Origin: Bugulina stolonifera
Taxonomy: Eukaryota > Bryozoa > Gymnolaemata > Cheilostomatida > Bugulidae
NCBI GenBank assembly: GCA_935421135.1
Contig: OW285190.1
Location: 16,378,501-16,442,500, forward strand
DNA length: 64,000 bases
Direction: 5' to 3'
The position numbers and the translations under genes are program-made. This document shows, piece after piece, positions 1 through 13,069 of the stretch; the first letter of the stretch is position 1; each line of letters starts with the position of its first letter. A model generated the notes under the pieces. The model saw only the letters and a program-made list of their open reading frames with translations. It made no database searches and had not been told where the DNA came from.

Positions 1-831
1 TCTTTATTTTAATTATTTCTTTTAAACCTGTAAAATGAATGAATAACTCTCTGATGTTACATTCACAACAAAAATTATAAAAACAGTTGCCATGAATAAT
101 TTTGATTAAAAATCTAAACATATCATAAAGAGTTGATGGGACAGTGTCCCACAGACTCTATATGTAGCAGCGAGATGACTCAAGCGGAAGAAAATACATT
201 ATTAGTGCATATTCAAGCTGCTGATAAATAAATATGGTAAATGCATGTATATGCTCACTTACAATTGTATAATAATGTAAATGATGCACCCTTCAGCTAC
301 ATGAAGAAGATAGATTAACATATTCAACCAGTCAATCAGCTTTCTGACAACACAGGGGAACATAATCACTAACTCTTCATTAACATTTACACAATCTGAA
401 CTTCATACATAAGATTTTAGTGCTAAGCTATCACACAATTCCAGTAACTACATGTATAAGGATAGTGACGCCTTGGACACGGCGCATTCTGACTCTGAAG
501 AGAAGACATCGTCCACAGGCTTGCATTTAATGATCCAACAGGTATAAAACCACAATGTGCAGTAAATACTTAGCTAACATAAAATTATTCACTAGTATAC
601 AAGTACATGTATATTGTTGTCAATGGATTATAATTATACATGTACTTCTTTGGTAAAGCATATTCTATTGATTGTATTATATAATTTTTTCTGCAAAGTG
701 CTACAGAAACTTTTTAATTGATTCTACAAATAATTATACTGTGATATTATATACATGTACATGACATGGGATCCATAACACAGCAGATTTAGTGCAACAC
801 AATAGTGTCGTTCAATTAGTTCATTCCACCT
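1..831. other. Intergenic AT-rich sequence downstream of CTHRC1-like copy 1
   Basis: No coding exon, RNA gene or clear repeat was recognised. It is probably the 3' flank of the gene ending at 832. TTTATT at about 3-8 could be a distant minus-strand AATAAA signal, but this is weak. Confidence 0.4.
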
Positions 832-3800
832 TTATAGCTGGATGATCTCACTTTGAAGGAATGTTTCAGAAACCATGAGGTGCATAAAGCCTGCGTATCC
901 AAATGAACAATCTCCTGGAATTGATTCTCCCTCACATATTCCAGCATACAAGTCAATCTGTACATCTCCTGCTGGAATATTTGAGCACACTCCTTCAACT
1001 GTAAACAATAAAAAAGGTGATGAAGTTACACTGATGTTAGACAAATAGTATGTTGAAAAATGTTGGTGTGGGATAATATTTTAATTATGAATAGTAGTAC
1101 GAGACGCATTTTTTATATAGATTTATTACCTAATATTTCGTTACATGTCCAAGTGACATCATCAGAGGATAAATTTCACTTATTCAAATAGCATTGCTGT
1201 TACTTGAACAAGTAACAACAATGTTAGGTAATAAACCTATAGAAAAAGAAAATGCGTCTCATACTACTATTCATAATACAAATAGTATGTAATTGAAGCT
1301 TTAATTTCTAAGATTTATGTAACGCTCGGGCTTCTAAAATTTCTATTCTTACAACTACAAGGACACGCAAAGGTTAGCACACACTAGATTTTGTAAAAGT
1401 TATTTGTGATTCTGTGTACTGCTGTAAGTAAAAAGCTATAGGTTTGTTCCGAATTGTCGCAGTATAATGTTTTAATAATGCTGATGCGAGTGAGCATTGA
1501 AACATTACAAAAACGTTTTAGAACTTACTAATGACGGGACGATGTAGATTAGCCTGAGTGTGCAGCATATTAATTCCTTCAATGGGGCCGGGGTTCTCAC
1601 ATTCCTTGTTATTGATCATGAAATAATGTCGACAGCAGTGACTGAATCCATATTGTTTCCAATTACGACAGTCTGCATTTACTGTTATTCTGAGACCACT
1701 GGTTCTATATATCTTCTTATAGGGTGGCACTGCCTGAAGTTGTATAATATTATGTTAATAAAGAGGTATATACAATGTATCTTAAATGATTGGCTGCTAC
1801 CAGGTATTTTCTGCAGTGTTTTGAATATTTCAGTTTTGGTATTGAAAAACGGTTGCATTTGTCCTCATGCATCTGCACATGTTTCAGCACATGCACATGC
1901 ACATGTTACGTCATGATGCAGCAGCAGTAACAGTCGCAATAGAGTTGTATGATGTAGTATATGATGCTCACCCAAAGCAATTCGTTGTCTTGGTTATATG
2001 AGGGTCTGTATTCGCTGTGAGTGATGATATTAAAGTAAGGGAATCTATATAGCGTTTCTCTATCACTGGCAAAACCTAGCAAAGCACCCATTAAACAGTC
2101 AGTCAGCATGGTTAAGTATGAGTACATCTAGCAATCAAAAGCTGCTGTCACTCTCTTTGATGATTCTATTGAGCTAGATTACACAATGATCTCTGTCAGC
2201 ATGCTGTTAGTACTCCCATACTTAGACTTGTGCCAGTGTGAAATTTGCTGAGGAAATGGTGCAGACATTAGTACATGCATGTAAACAGACACACCAAGCT
2301 AATAAATGGTCTATTACCTGCAATTGCACTGGTGTTTGTCACAAACTCCTCTAAACTCAGTCTAGAGCTAGAGGATGATCCAGTGTAGACATTCTCTGGA
2401 AGCTCGTCATTAATCGATCCACAGCCAATAAAATCCAATGTTATATTGTGCTCTCCTGAGTTTATACCGTGACAATATCCTTCGACTAAATGTACATGGA
2501 CAATAAAATGCTGTACATACCATAGGTTATAGCATACCATAGGTTATAGCATACCATAAGTTACAGCATACCATAGGTTATAGTATACCATAAGTTATAG
2601 CATACCATAGGTTATAGCATACCATAGGTTATAGCATACCATAAGTTACAGCATACCATAGGTTATAGTATACCATAAGTTATAGCATACCATAGGTTAT
2701 AGCATACCATAGGTTATAGCATACCATAGGTTATAGCATGCCATAAGTTATAGCATACCATAGGTTATAGCATACCATAGGTTATAGCATACCATAGGTT
2801 ATAGCATACCATAGGTTATCGGTGCCGGAAAAACACCGAACCACCGAACAGCGGAATGGAAATCACCGAACAGATCGAGCCAGTATAAAGACATGTCGAC
2901 CTAATATAAAATCGCCCATCTTTCATAAAATTGATCAAAAATAAACAATATTATTATATCAACTGTGTTAGACAATAACAATAATCATTATCACAACAAA
3001 TCAAATACCAATTGAATAAAAATACCATGTGTATTGTATATAACAATTATATAATAAATTATTAATTTACATTAAGATTAATTTATTTTATATCAATGGG
3101 TTCATATTCTACTGTGCAGAAGTTCCATATGAATTTTCATAGTGCTGAAACAACAAATTAAAATAAAATAATCATTTCTTAACCTTCTAAACTACTACTA
3201 ATTAGTATTATGGGTTTGTTCTACTAAAACTTAAAGTACTACTGAAATCATGCCTTTTCATGTAGCAATTATGTTATATAGGTTATTATTTTTCCATATA
3301 TACCACAAAAACTCATATAACATAATCAGTTTGTTTGTTTTCTGCAAATGGAAAACACTGCAATCTCTCATTCTGCCATATTGAGTTACAAAGGATGTAA
3401 ACTTTGTTTACTCTGTAACTGTGGAAACAAAATGGAAGTTGTTACATAACAAAGCCTAGCCAATTAAATTGGTGTGGTTAATTTAGCTGAAATTCCAGCA
3501 TAGGTAGTGGGTGGGAATTAATGCCAGCAGTACCCAATGTCCTCATCTAATCTGTTATTCCAAGTCTAGGCTTCAAACAGAAACTTGGATCTACATTAGT
3601 TGATCACTGTGTCTTTGGTAAAATTTTGCTTATTACAACAGAGTACCTCAGTTCTGCCATGTGTTCTTGGTTTATGTGCATTTGCTTACTACAGCATGTG
3701 GCCCCAACTGATGTATGCCACACTTACACCACTCTCAATTGGCTTGAATAACTGTTGCATTACTTCCTACCCCTCCAATGAAATATTTATTTGTGTTAGA

Positions 3801-6800
3801 GTGCAGTACATTTTAATACACAGTAATACAATGCATTCGCGTAGTAATGCATGTACATACTGATACTGTATTAGACCATAACGTATATAATGTTATTACA
3901 TGTATATACATGTAGTTATACTATATGGATACTGTGTTTATAATTATGGTAATATAACATATTATAGTCCATCTAGTATATGCTACAAAATGTATATACT
4001 ATATAGTATCTACTCTATATTTTTATGCAAGTACTACGGTATATCTGTACCTACATGTACATCTCTGTACCTACATGTACATGATTTGTATTAGTAAGTA
4101 ATATGGTTGAACATATTTATAATCTCAAACAAGTCTGGATGTACATCTAGGTCTATATAACGATTATTACATGCATATTATACTATTATTATATAAAATT
4201 ATTTAGCATGTATACAATTGTGTTATACTAACAATATCTGCAGAAGTATTATATTACTACAACATAGCCATAGCCCTCAACAAGCTTTGATCAGCAACTA
4301 AAGGAATTTTGTCTCAATATCCTCCCTCATAGCTTCCTTTGCTTGCCCTGCATGTACTGCATTACTCAATGGCTGATCATATTATTGAGAAAACCATAGG
4401 ATTACATAAGCCAAATAATTACAGAAGGCTCATAGCTGTGAGATTGTAGTGTAAGTATGGGGCACCTGGTAACTCCCCTACACAGGACTATAATTAGAGA
4501 GCCAAGCTATGGGCCTTCACACGTCATACAGGATGTGGACAACACCCCTGTAACTTGGGACTTCCTTTTCCAGAACCCACTTTTCATGATGATTTTATAT
4601 GCTGGCATATCCCAGCCCAAATTATTTTCAGAGTTTTGATGAAGTGAATATAGCAGCCTCAGGGCTTAAAGTTTAGATAGACCAAACAAAATATTATCAT
4701 TTCTGTGGCCCTTTAAAATAAAAATTAAAGTCAATAGCTCATTGATTGTAAATTACCATAACCACGGCACAGTTGGGAATTCCGAAAAGCGAAGTCACAT
4801 TTTGCTACCATCCACACAAAAGAAAAGTACCCTTTTCAGCAAACGCACATTGCGCCGCTGATCTTTATCTGATTATCTGTTTATTTTCCGAACTGTGTAG
4901 TTCTAGTGAAGAAATGGCAAGTTTGAACTTAGTCAAAATGTCTTGAGCTGCAATAAAAATCTTGAGCTAATAAAATTTGGTACTCATTATATTCATTACT
5001 ATTTCTCAGGAACACTCACCGTTCATCAATGCATAAGTTGCCTTTTATTGCTAAAGCTGTTCATTGTCATTGTGATTTAGCCTACAACTTATTAAATAGG
5101 TTAGTAAAATATTTTTGCACAAAATATTATGTTTATTGCCACTCAGCTCAGGAACATTGTGGGCTAGATATTTGAGAGTCGAGATGTTTAGATTCTACTT
5201 ACTCACTTATTTATTGCTCGTCTGAATAAAAATTTATAATTATTTTTTTATAATTATAAATGACATAGTTGAATTGTGCAAGAGTTTTATGAGTTCATAA
5301 CAGTAAAATGCTGGTTATAATTGTAAGACTATACGTCTATGACAGTCGTCTGTGTTGGCATCTGGAGCATCGGAACGGAAAGCAACTCTGCCGAATGCTG
5401 CTAGTGACTAGGGAGCAGACTAGGGGATTGGACGGCGGCTTTGATGCTCTGGCACTTTTATGACTGAACTCTAGGTGAGCACACACGCTTCCTATATCTT
5501 ATATTAATAACTATCGGCCACTACCACAATAATGGCCTAATATCATGCTATAGGTAAGGCATACAAAGAAATTCTAGTCTATTAAATTCATCCGCTGTTC
5601 GGTGAATTCCATTCCGCTGTTCGGTGGTTCGGTGTTTTTCCGGCACCGCATAGGTTATAGCATACCATAGGTTATAGCATACCACAGGTTATAGCATACC
5701 ATAGGTTATAGCATACCATAGGTTATAGCATACCATAGATTATAGCATACCATAGGTTATAGCGCAGTCATAAAGATATGTGGGTTAGTAATCTTTAGCA
5801 GTCAACAATTCAAGAAGTTCCACTAATGATAATGTGGAAGCCCATAGATTTAAAATTTTTTAAACTACAGAGGAATCAGTTTCCAACATTAATAATTTGT
5901 GGTAAATGTAGTGAGACAACTTACTTTCGGTGGATCTGGTCTCTTCAGTTATCTGACCTCCGGCTTCAGAGATTGATACAACCGATCTTATTGGAGCAGG
6001 TTGGCAATCTCTTCCATCAATCTAAAAGGTTGAGAAATTATTGATTGAGTTTTAATTAGTTTTCAGCATATTACAAAGTTATAATAATCTGAAAGCACTT
6101 ATTGCTGAACTTATAGACTACAAAGTAAAGTAGATATTTTGTCAAACAGTATGTAGCCATGATTAATTATAAGGATATTGTGATTTATTTATGATTGTAA
6201 CTTCATGTACTATAACTGATGTCGCATAGCAAATCTGTAGCCCCGGATTTAGTAGTATGTGGTGGCAGTGTTGAACTCTTTGTAGCGATTCGAAAACTTC
6301 TGGTAGTTGGTAAATAAGATGACTAGAGATGTCAGATCTTTATTAAGTGTGTTGCTGGCAAAATATTAATGACACATTTTAACAACTGTAGTAGCCATCT
6401 TACTCACAACTGGTCAGACACAGGACTTAGGAATTCACAAGAAATATTAAGTTGCATCTGACTACCGCCTAAGCACTCTGGCCCTCAGCTTAGTTAGTAA
6501 ACTACTTATAAAATACTTCTCACTTTAATAGAATTATATTGTTTATTATCCTTATTGGCTATCCGCATTGCTGTATTGTACCTTCTATGTTGGTAGTTTG
6601 GGCAGCAATTGTGATTTCATCTACATAAAAGCGTGAACCTTTGGTTTTCAACCCGACGGCAAACTCTACATTGTCATCTCCTCTTTTTGTGACCAAGGAG
6701 ATTGACCAATCACCAGCCGGTATCTTACACAGACCTTGAACTGTTATAATAGAAAACATACTATCATAAGATGCAAAATGAACATCATACATTGACATGC

Positions 6801-9800
6801 AGCGATGGTTACTAATTAGAGAAAATCTTCACAAATAGCTCATTAATTTACAACAGTGAGGCTCACAGATATATAGTATAGTTGGACCTTGGCAGGGGAA
6901 GGAATTTTGGCGCCAAACCATATAGGTTGAAGATTTTACCTGCAAAACTGAAAAGCTGCTCCATGTCCAAAGCTGTTAACCTTGGCATGGCCATAGAGCC
7001 TTTTAGCAGTGCTTTACACAGCTTAACAGGCCACGTTGCATATCTCCTGCAATTTAGTCATTATTTTCAGGATCACTGGTTACTGTTTCCTTGGTAATGC
7101 CATAGAGTTGCAAGTAGAGAGTTATATCAACGCTTTAGTCACAAATCAGAAGTCAAGCAAATAAAAAGAGAAACAGTACCCAGTTTTTAAAAGTACTGTT
7201 TTTAGGCCACTTTATTTTGTCAGCAGGGGCAGTAAATGCCTCTCTGCCGCCCCTTTAAACGTAAATCTGTAATATCTGTGTGTTATGTGTATGAACATAA
7301 ATATACGTACTTCCCGACGCTTTGTGATAATAGAGGTTTTTCTCTTTTAAAACTTGAGCACTGTCGATGGTGCAGTAACTAGTTTCATTGAATACGATCT
7401 TCAGCGAGCTCCACATATAATTTTGCGACGAACCCATCTTTGTGGTACCACGGAACCTGACTCTGAGAGTTGTATTCTGTTGCAACTTGGTAAATGTGAC
7501 ATTCTAAAAATCCATATTTATATGTATAGCACCAGCATATGTGCAGTTATGTAATAGTTACCGACCTGCTCAAACATGTAAGTAGAATAAGGGACAACCT
7601 CTTAGCCGACGATAAATGGATATGCATTTATGCTTCCTATACCAACTTTTACAACTTTATAGAGCCGCTTCCTCTTTAAAAGCTTTCAGAAAAGAGAACT
7701 GGTCTAAAATGTGCACCGGTACAAAAATATGGTAAAATCTTTCATTGGAAAATTAATTTAAAAAACTCACTTAGCAATAATCAGTTACACTAGTTATTGG
7801 CGGAGGAAGCAATAGATAGGCTAAAGAAAGGAGACCTCACAAAATGCAAATAGTAGGCAGATTCGGATAATGTACTGGTTCATATAAGGCTGTAGTTTAA
7901 TAAACAAAATGATGCAAAGTGAGCGGTCAGGCGTGGGTGATAGCATGCAGTATAATGCTGAATAAAATTAATTATTTTATTAATTAATTAATCCGATTTA
8001 TTTAGGATGCACATGCAATTTACAAATACGCCTAACGTCTAATGCCAAACTACATTGCCTTCTACCATCAAGTTCCTTTACGGAATATTGATGTACACGT
8101 AGCTGGGAGAAATAATTAACTTTAGTTTTAGCTCAGGTGTATCATTCCACATATGAAATGGACATAAAAAATCTCTCTTACATTACATTAATTGATATTC
8201 TATTGCATACATGCTGATACCAGTAGGTCGACTCGTAATGTAGCGATACTCACAAAGTAGTAGTAGTTGTCTTTCTGTGTCATGCCTGATAAACCTTTAA
8301 GGTAGTATTCCTTAGATTGCAAATAAGGTGTTGGAATGTGTGGATGACTATCCTCATGGCAAGCTAAAACAGGTGGTCAAGTAGATCATAACCGTATGTG
8401 CAATGTATATAACAGTGTATACGCGTACATGTACACGTAAATACTCAATCTGCATACAGTGTACATTTTCTGTGTTCCTTGGCAATACTGTACATTTACA
8501 GCAAAGTGTATTTAAAAGTGTGAAATACACTGAACCAGAGTTTCCAAGCTCCCAGAGGCAGCGAGAATTGTACGAGGCTAGCGGTTCAGTGGATCTCCCA
8601 TGAATATGAAATGTCAGAGATTGATTCCGAATGTGCAAAGTGAAAACTGTGAAAAGCAAACCATAAACAATATAAACAAGTCATTGAGAATTAAAGACCT
8701 GCATGCACATGTATACTTTTGTCATTAGCTGTGAATTTGTGAGAAAAAAATTGCCATATATTTCCGCATAAAATATTATACAACATACTGTATGCACTGC
8801 AATCTCATCCATGACTGTGATACATTGTAATTAGGAATTGTGACGACCAATAAGAAATTGAATGATACTCAGTAATGTCCATTTACTCATTAGTTGGTCA
8901 GTTCCCATGCATCCAGATACTGGAGATATCCGACTGGTTGAATAATCTCGGAGACACTTAGAGCCATTTTGACAATCAACAGGACAGGATATCAATTCCT
9001 ATGACAGATAAAACTCAACAATCTGACTTCAATTTATATTATTGTTTAGGTTTGAGTATGTCAACTGTGACATCATCATGTTGCTGCATCTTTCTTTTAA
9101 CATTTAAATATTTAGGTTGTCATTTCATCAGTGATGTAACTGAAGGTATAATGATAATGACAATGTTGATATCTATTTAAATATTTTTGTATTTTTAGAA
9201 AATAATAACGGTTGAGATGTAGATATAGGATTCTGTACTTAATGCAATGTTACATAATACCACAACTTACCCATTGACGGTTATTTGATTTGTAGTATCT
9301 CCTCGTTCTTAACGCTACAACTTTACTTCTCACAATGTTCTCAGAGGTTCTGGTTGATGTAAAGTGGAGGTCATTGAGTTCCTTACCAAAGAGAAGACAA
9401 ATATTGATGTGCTGGTGTACAGCTGTATAGCATGCAACGTCACTGTAGCATTGAATTGAGCACTCTGTGAGCGAACGCATCATAGGTAACTTTCCGTATG
9501 CATTTTGGCTGTCAGTAACTACAATTATAACAAGAGTGTTGTTGGTCTAGCATTATAATTTGCTAACTTGCAAACTTGACAGATAAAAGTAATTAAACCA
9601 ATTAAAATGAAATGCGTGTACATTGATTAAATTGAAAAAGTTGAAAATTAGATAAAAGAGATTTGTTGAAAACTCTAATTTTAATACTATGGACAGCAGG
9701 TTTTGTAAGCACAACTTGTATTGAAAGTTGAACCTTGCCTTTAGTATAAAGAGTTTTAATTCTACCATACTCGATGATATCCTGTACAATATAACCAGAG

Positions 9801-9853
9801 ACGGGAAAATACGTTAGGATTAGTAGCCAAAAACACCTGAGCATGGTCAACAT
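832..9853 (-). CDS. Secreted PAN + triple CTHRC1-like domain protein, copy 1
   Basis: Multi-exon gene, about 616 aa. Exons from 5' to 3': 9739-9853, 9271-9518, 8887-8998, 8254-8363, 7311-7503, 6582-6740, then weaker 6408-6468 and 6211-6322, then 5925-6021, 2318-2485, 1972-2075, 1529-1733, 832-998 (stop TAA 832-834). The phases agree only if the two weak exons are included. Residues 1-20 are a hydrophobic signal peptide (MLTMLRCFWLLILTYFPVSG). Residues about 50-85 have PAN/apple-like Cys spacing (CSIQC, CYTA, ICLL). Three modules resembling the CTHRC1 C-terminal domain follow: NVTFTKLQQNTTLRV to VQGLCKIPAG; IDGRDCQPAPI to VEGYCHGINSG; HYFMINNKECENPGPIEG to VEGVCSNIPAG. No Gly-X-Y collagen stretch and no TM segment are seen, so secretion is inferred. 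Vertebrate CTHRC1 is a secreted modulator of Wnt/PCP and matrix; a similar role here is unproven. The first intron appears to use a GC donor (9733-9738). Confidence 0.72.
1084..1277. mobile_element. Short inverted-repeat (MITE-like) element in an intron
   Basis: The ends are inverted repeats of about 50 bp. The left arm starts ATTATGAATAGTAGTA; the right arm is its reverse complement with a few mismatches and small indels. Both arms reach inwards to TTTATTACCTAA. The 194-bp unit lies between the last two exons of CTHRC1-like copy 1. No convincing target duplication was found, so it could be a foldback repeat rather than a transposon. Confidence 0.6.
2516..2819. repeat. 17-bp minisatellite, left part
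   Basis: About 18 tandem copies of a 17-bp unit (CATACCATAGGTTATAG) with few variants. The same array continues at 5649-5765 on the far side of an inserted element. Confidence 0.95.
2820..5648. mobile_element. Non-autonomous DNA transposon with 54-bp terminal inverted repeats
   Basis: The terminal inverted repeats at 2820-2873 and 5595-5648 differ at a single position. They begin CGGTGCCGGAAAAACACC and contain repeated CACCGAAC motifs. The element is embedded in the 17-bp minisatellite. The last 10 bases before it and the first 10 after it are both CATAGGTTAT, consistent with a 10-bp target duplication of Mutator type. The surrounding tandem array could also produce this match by chance of phase. 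The 2.7-kb interior shows only short, unconserved reading frames and no transposase. Superfamily is uncertain. Confidence 0.85.
5649..5765. repeat. 17-bp minisatellite, right part
   Basis: About seven more copies of the CATACCATAGGTTATAG unit, continuing the array at 2516-2819 after the inserted element. Confidence 0.95.
8470..8525 (+). repeat. Dispersed repeat, copy a
   Basis: A block from CCTTGGCAATACTGTACA to GTGTATTTAAAAGTG resembles, in inverse orientation, 56040-56085. It lies in an intron of CTHRC1-like copy 1. It may be the end of an old transposon family. Confidence 0.4.
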
Positions 9854-11264
9854 GTTGAAGTTTTCACACCAATATGGTTGTCAGCAGTTCTTTCGGTTCT
9901 CATCTGTTAAAAAATCAATCCGAGATGGAAAGACTTATAGATAATGCAAAGTGTTCATAGAGGAAGTTAGTCTTAATAAGGATAATTATTTTTGATATTT
10001 AATTTCCAACTTAAACAATGATTACATAGAGTTAATCGATCAATTAACATATGAGGGAACCTTAATCAGGACAACACGGAGATAATAATATTTTCGCCCA
10101 ATAAACTGGTCCAATTGATTAACCATTAAGCTAAGGAAGTTTGTATATAACTAGTAATACCATAGTATGACAAGCTTTTGGTGACATCAGTCAGTTTATA
10201 TTTACATTCAAGTGTGTGTAACCCACTGTACATTTTAATCAGGTAGCAACCTGGACTGTATATTATACATCTTTTTTGTATAAATATTGGCTTTCATCTG
10301 CTGTAATTATATATGATATACATGATGTATTACTAATATACATGATGTATTACTGGATTAAAGTTGGTTAATTTCAGGCACTGGTAACTAATCAGCGGCC
10401 CTGCTGCCATGCAACAGCAGCTACTTCAAATTGGTAACCATAAACATCAGTGCCTACCATGTAGGGGTTAGTGAGTAACCACCCTTTAAAGTGTTTAATT
10501 TTGTTTATTCCACAGATCCTTCAATACTACATGTAACACATGTCTAGTTTTACTAATTGATCATAGCCTTGGGTTTTACATACATGTACATTCATTTGGT
10601 TTTGTTACTATTCTGTACCATGCAAATAGATATATTTTCATGTAAATTAGGTTGACTCTCACACAGGTTCAGTGTAAAATTAAGTCTCCTATAACTTTGT
10701 TTTGTTTAGTTCACAATCATGAAAATATACGCCATGGAATAAAACTTAGGGCAATCTTCAAATAAATTATTATTTTAAATCATATTAGATTGTCACTTTC
10801 AGTTGCATATCACATTGCTTTCAATCCAATTTTTATGTGTTACACTACATGAAATGTTTTCAAGTTGTCCACTCTTATTTGTGTAAGTAAGAGAGGATAA
10901 ATTCAAATCTGTAGCCATTAACTTTGATGTCACATCAGTAAAAAGGGTATAAGCTGCATATATTCTCTTGTGCATTGAGAAGCTATTGTCATAAAAACAC
11001 AAGGACTATGACTGTATTGTTTATGTAGTTTGAGTATTTGAAGTTGTCCTCCCACATGTGTATGTTTTACACTGTTCATGTTGTTAATGTTTAGGAGTTG
11101 TCACACCTTTCTATGCTTGTTTGATTTTTTGGCTTTGTGAGGTAACAAAAAGCTTACTTCTTGTTATCTGTCAGTATCTCTGTATGAGCCTAGAATACAC
11201 TCTGCTAAAGTTCATAACACCCAATCCTACATGTATGTTAATTTTGTAGTTCTAAACTGGCCCG
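9854..11264. other. Intergenic region upstream of CTHRC1-like copy 1
   Basis: AT-rich sequence with no recognisable exon. It presumably holds the promoter of the minus-strand gene starting at 9853. A short direct repeat, TACATGATGTATTAC, occurs twice near 10318-10352. Nothing else could be supported. Confidence 0.4.
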
Positions 11265-11430
11265 GGTTCAGCTGGCATTCTCTCTGCATTCCCAATAGGG
11301 GTATTGCAGGCGCCTAACATGATATCCCTGGTTTTATTAACAAGCACAGGCACAATAGAGGGTGGCAACTGCAATGCACTAGTGAATTCTTATCAAAGGA
11401 AATATATATTTAATTATTTACTATTCTATG
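11265..11430 (+). repeat. Shared intron-type repeat, copy A
   Basis: Contains TCTCTCTGCATTCCCAATAG, GTATTGCAGGCGCCTAA and GTGGCAACTGC, shared in the same order with 15865-16060 and 25545-25770. Because the other two copies lie next to CTHRC1-like last exons, this may be a remnant of another decayed tandem copy. Confidence 0.6.
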
Positions 11431-11753
11431 TAAAATTAACTCAACACATCACAACATGCCACACTGTGTCCCAACATGTCACAACACAGATAGTTGTGAC
11501 ATGTGTAGCACCATTTTAAAGTGTTACCTTTTGCTTTACCCCCATATAGCTTCTATCACTAAATGATTCTTAGTTGAAGTTTTGCGTAGTATGTGTTTAA
11601 GTACAAGGATCTTAACTGACTATCTACACGTACACGTACATGTAGATCTAATAATAATTGGCTAAGTCAAAACTTTTGATATTAGTTTTATACATGAAAG
11701 CTACCAAGCTGCCAGTGTAGCAGTGCAGAGGGCACAGTATTACAATTGACACA

Positions 11754-11761
11754 GTCTAGCT
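11754..11761. repeat. Target site duplication, left (GTCTAGCT)
   Basis: The 8-bp sequence GTCTAGCT directly before the P-element-like transposon is repeated exactly at 15021-15028 after it. Confidence 0.85.
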
Positions 11762-11876
11762 CATAGAGGTAGGATAGAGCCAGTACTATATAGAAAGCCA
11801 GTGAAGCCGTAAGGACCCACTTTTTTGCTTTAGACAAAGTTCCGGTTTGCACTTTTGCACGTGAATGTAATTAGCT

Positions 11877-13069
11877 ATGCCAAAGTTTTGTGCAGTAATA
11901 ACTAATCCAGGACTCGTGACAAGTCATTTCACACGTAAGCTATTACTTTACAGTTTAAAATTTGTTAGCTGATGCTATGGTTTGCCATCCCCTGACGTCC
12001 CAAACGTATATTTTTTCATTTTTTTAAAATGATAATAATTACATTACTACGAACTACTACCACCACTCCTGTTATTGCGACTAATAAATAATGATTATAA
12101 TAATTAATTTGTGGTACTATTGGTAGTATGCACAGCATGTTGTTAAGCTGGTTTAAGTTTTTTTGGCCTCGGATTAGAACAACTAGCCTGGGGAGACTCA
12201 AAACTTTTCTTAGTATTCTGGCCGGCCCTAAAGGTTTTCTGTTATTAATTTTAAATTGATAATTATAATAATAATTATTATTATTATATTATATATTATG
12301 ACATATAATATTATAATCATAATAATAATATTATATATTATAATATATTATATTATTGTTATAACTATTATTTGTTATAATTATTATTAATCAATTTTAT
12401 AAAAAGAAAAAATGGAAAATGAAATGACAGTAGCGTTGTTCACATTATTATTATTGTTGTTATTTTTTATAGTATTTATAGTAGTGGTAGATGTAATTGC
12501 TAGCTAGTGATGATCTAAATAGAGAGGTTAGAATTATTAAACTACTATCACCACCAACTACCAAAACAACCAGTAATAGTGGGAAAAAAATTTAATAGTA
12601 GTTGACAAAAGGACTTGTGAAACTTTCAGGCATGCACTTGTTTTTATTTGGTTATAAAAAACAAGACATAATACGTTAACATCATAAATCATACTGATAA
12701 TATTATAGATATTCATTCTTATTGTTCATTATCAAGAATATGTTTAGCGTCATTCTCATGTTATGCGCTGTTGTAAATAAATTTATAGGACCTACATGCA
12801 TTGCCACAGTAATTATCTTATTATTGTATTAAAATGTGTGCTGATGTATGATATTACGTTGAAATAATTGTGTAATAATGTTATTAACGCCTTTTCTGTT
12901 CATATTTCAAAGGTTTTTTTATGCAACTCTAAACTCTTGGATAAATGAGTCAGAGCATTGAGACGTCTAGATTTCACACCAACCATTTATACTCAAGACT
13001 GTGCTCCGATCACTTCGAGCTAGAGAGCTTCATAACGTTCGTTGGATGCTAGAAGTGTCTCAAGCAAGG
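11877..13069 (+). pseudogene. Degraded THAP domain of a P-element-like transposase
   Basis: The first piece, 11877-11933, reads MPKFCAVITNPG, the usual start of THAP domains, but the second zinc Cys is missing. It is followed by a GT donor. The second piece, around 12930-13050, resembles the rest of the THAP fold in two frames: RALRRLDFTPT in one, then YSRLCSDHFELESF in the next. This shows a frameshift, and an in-frame stop precedes it. THAP domains bind the transposon ends; this one cannot be functional. Confidence 0.65.
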
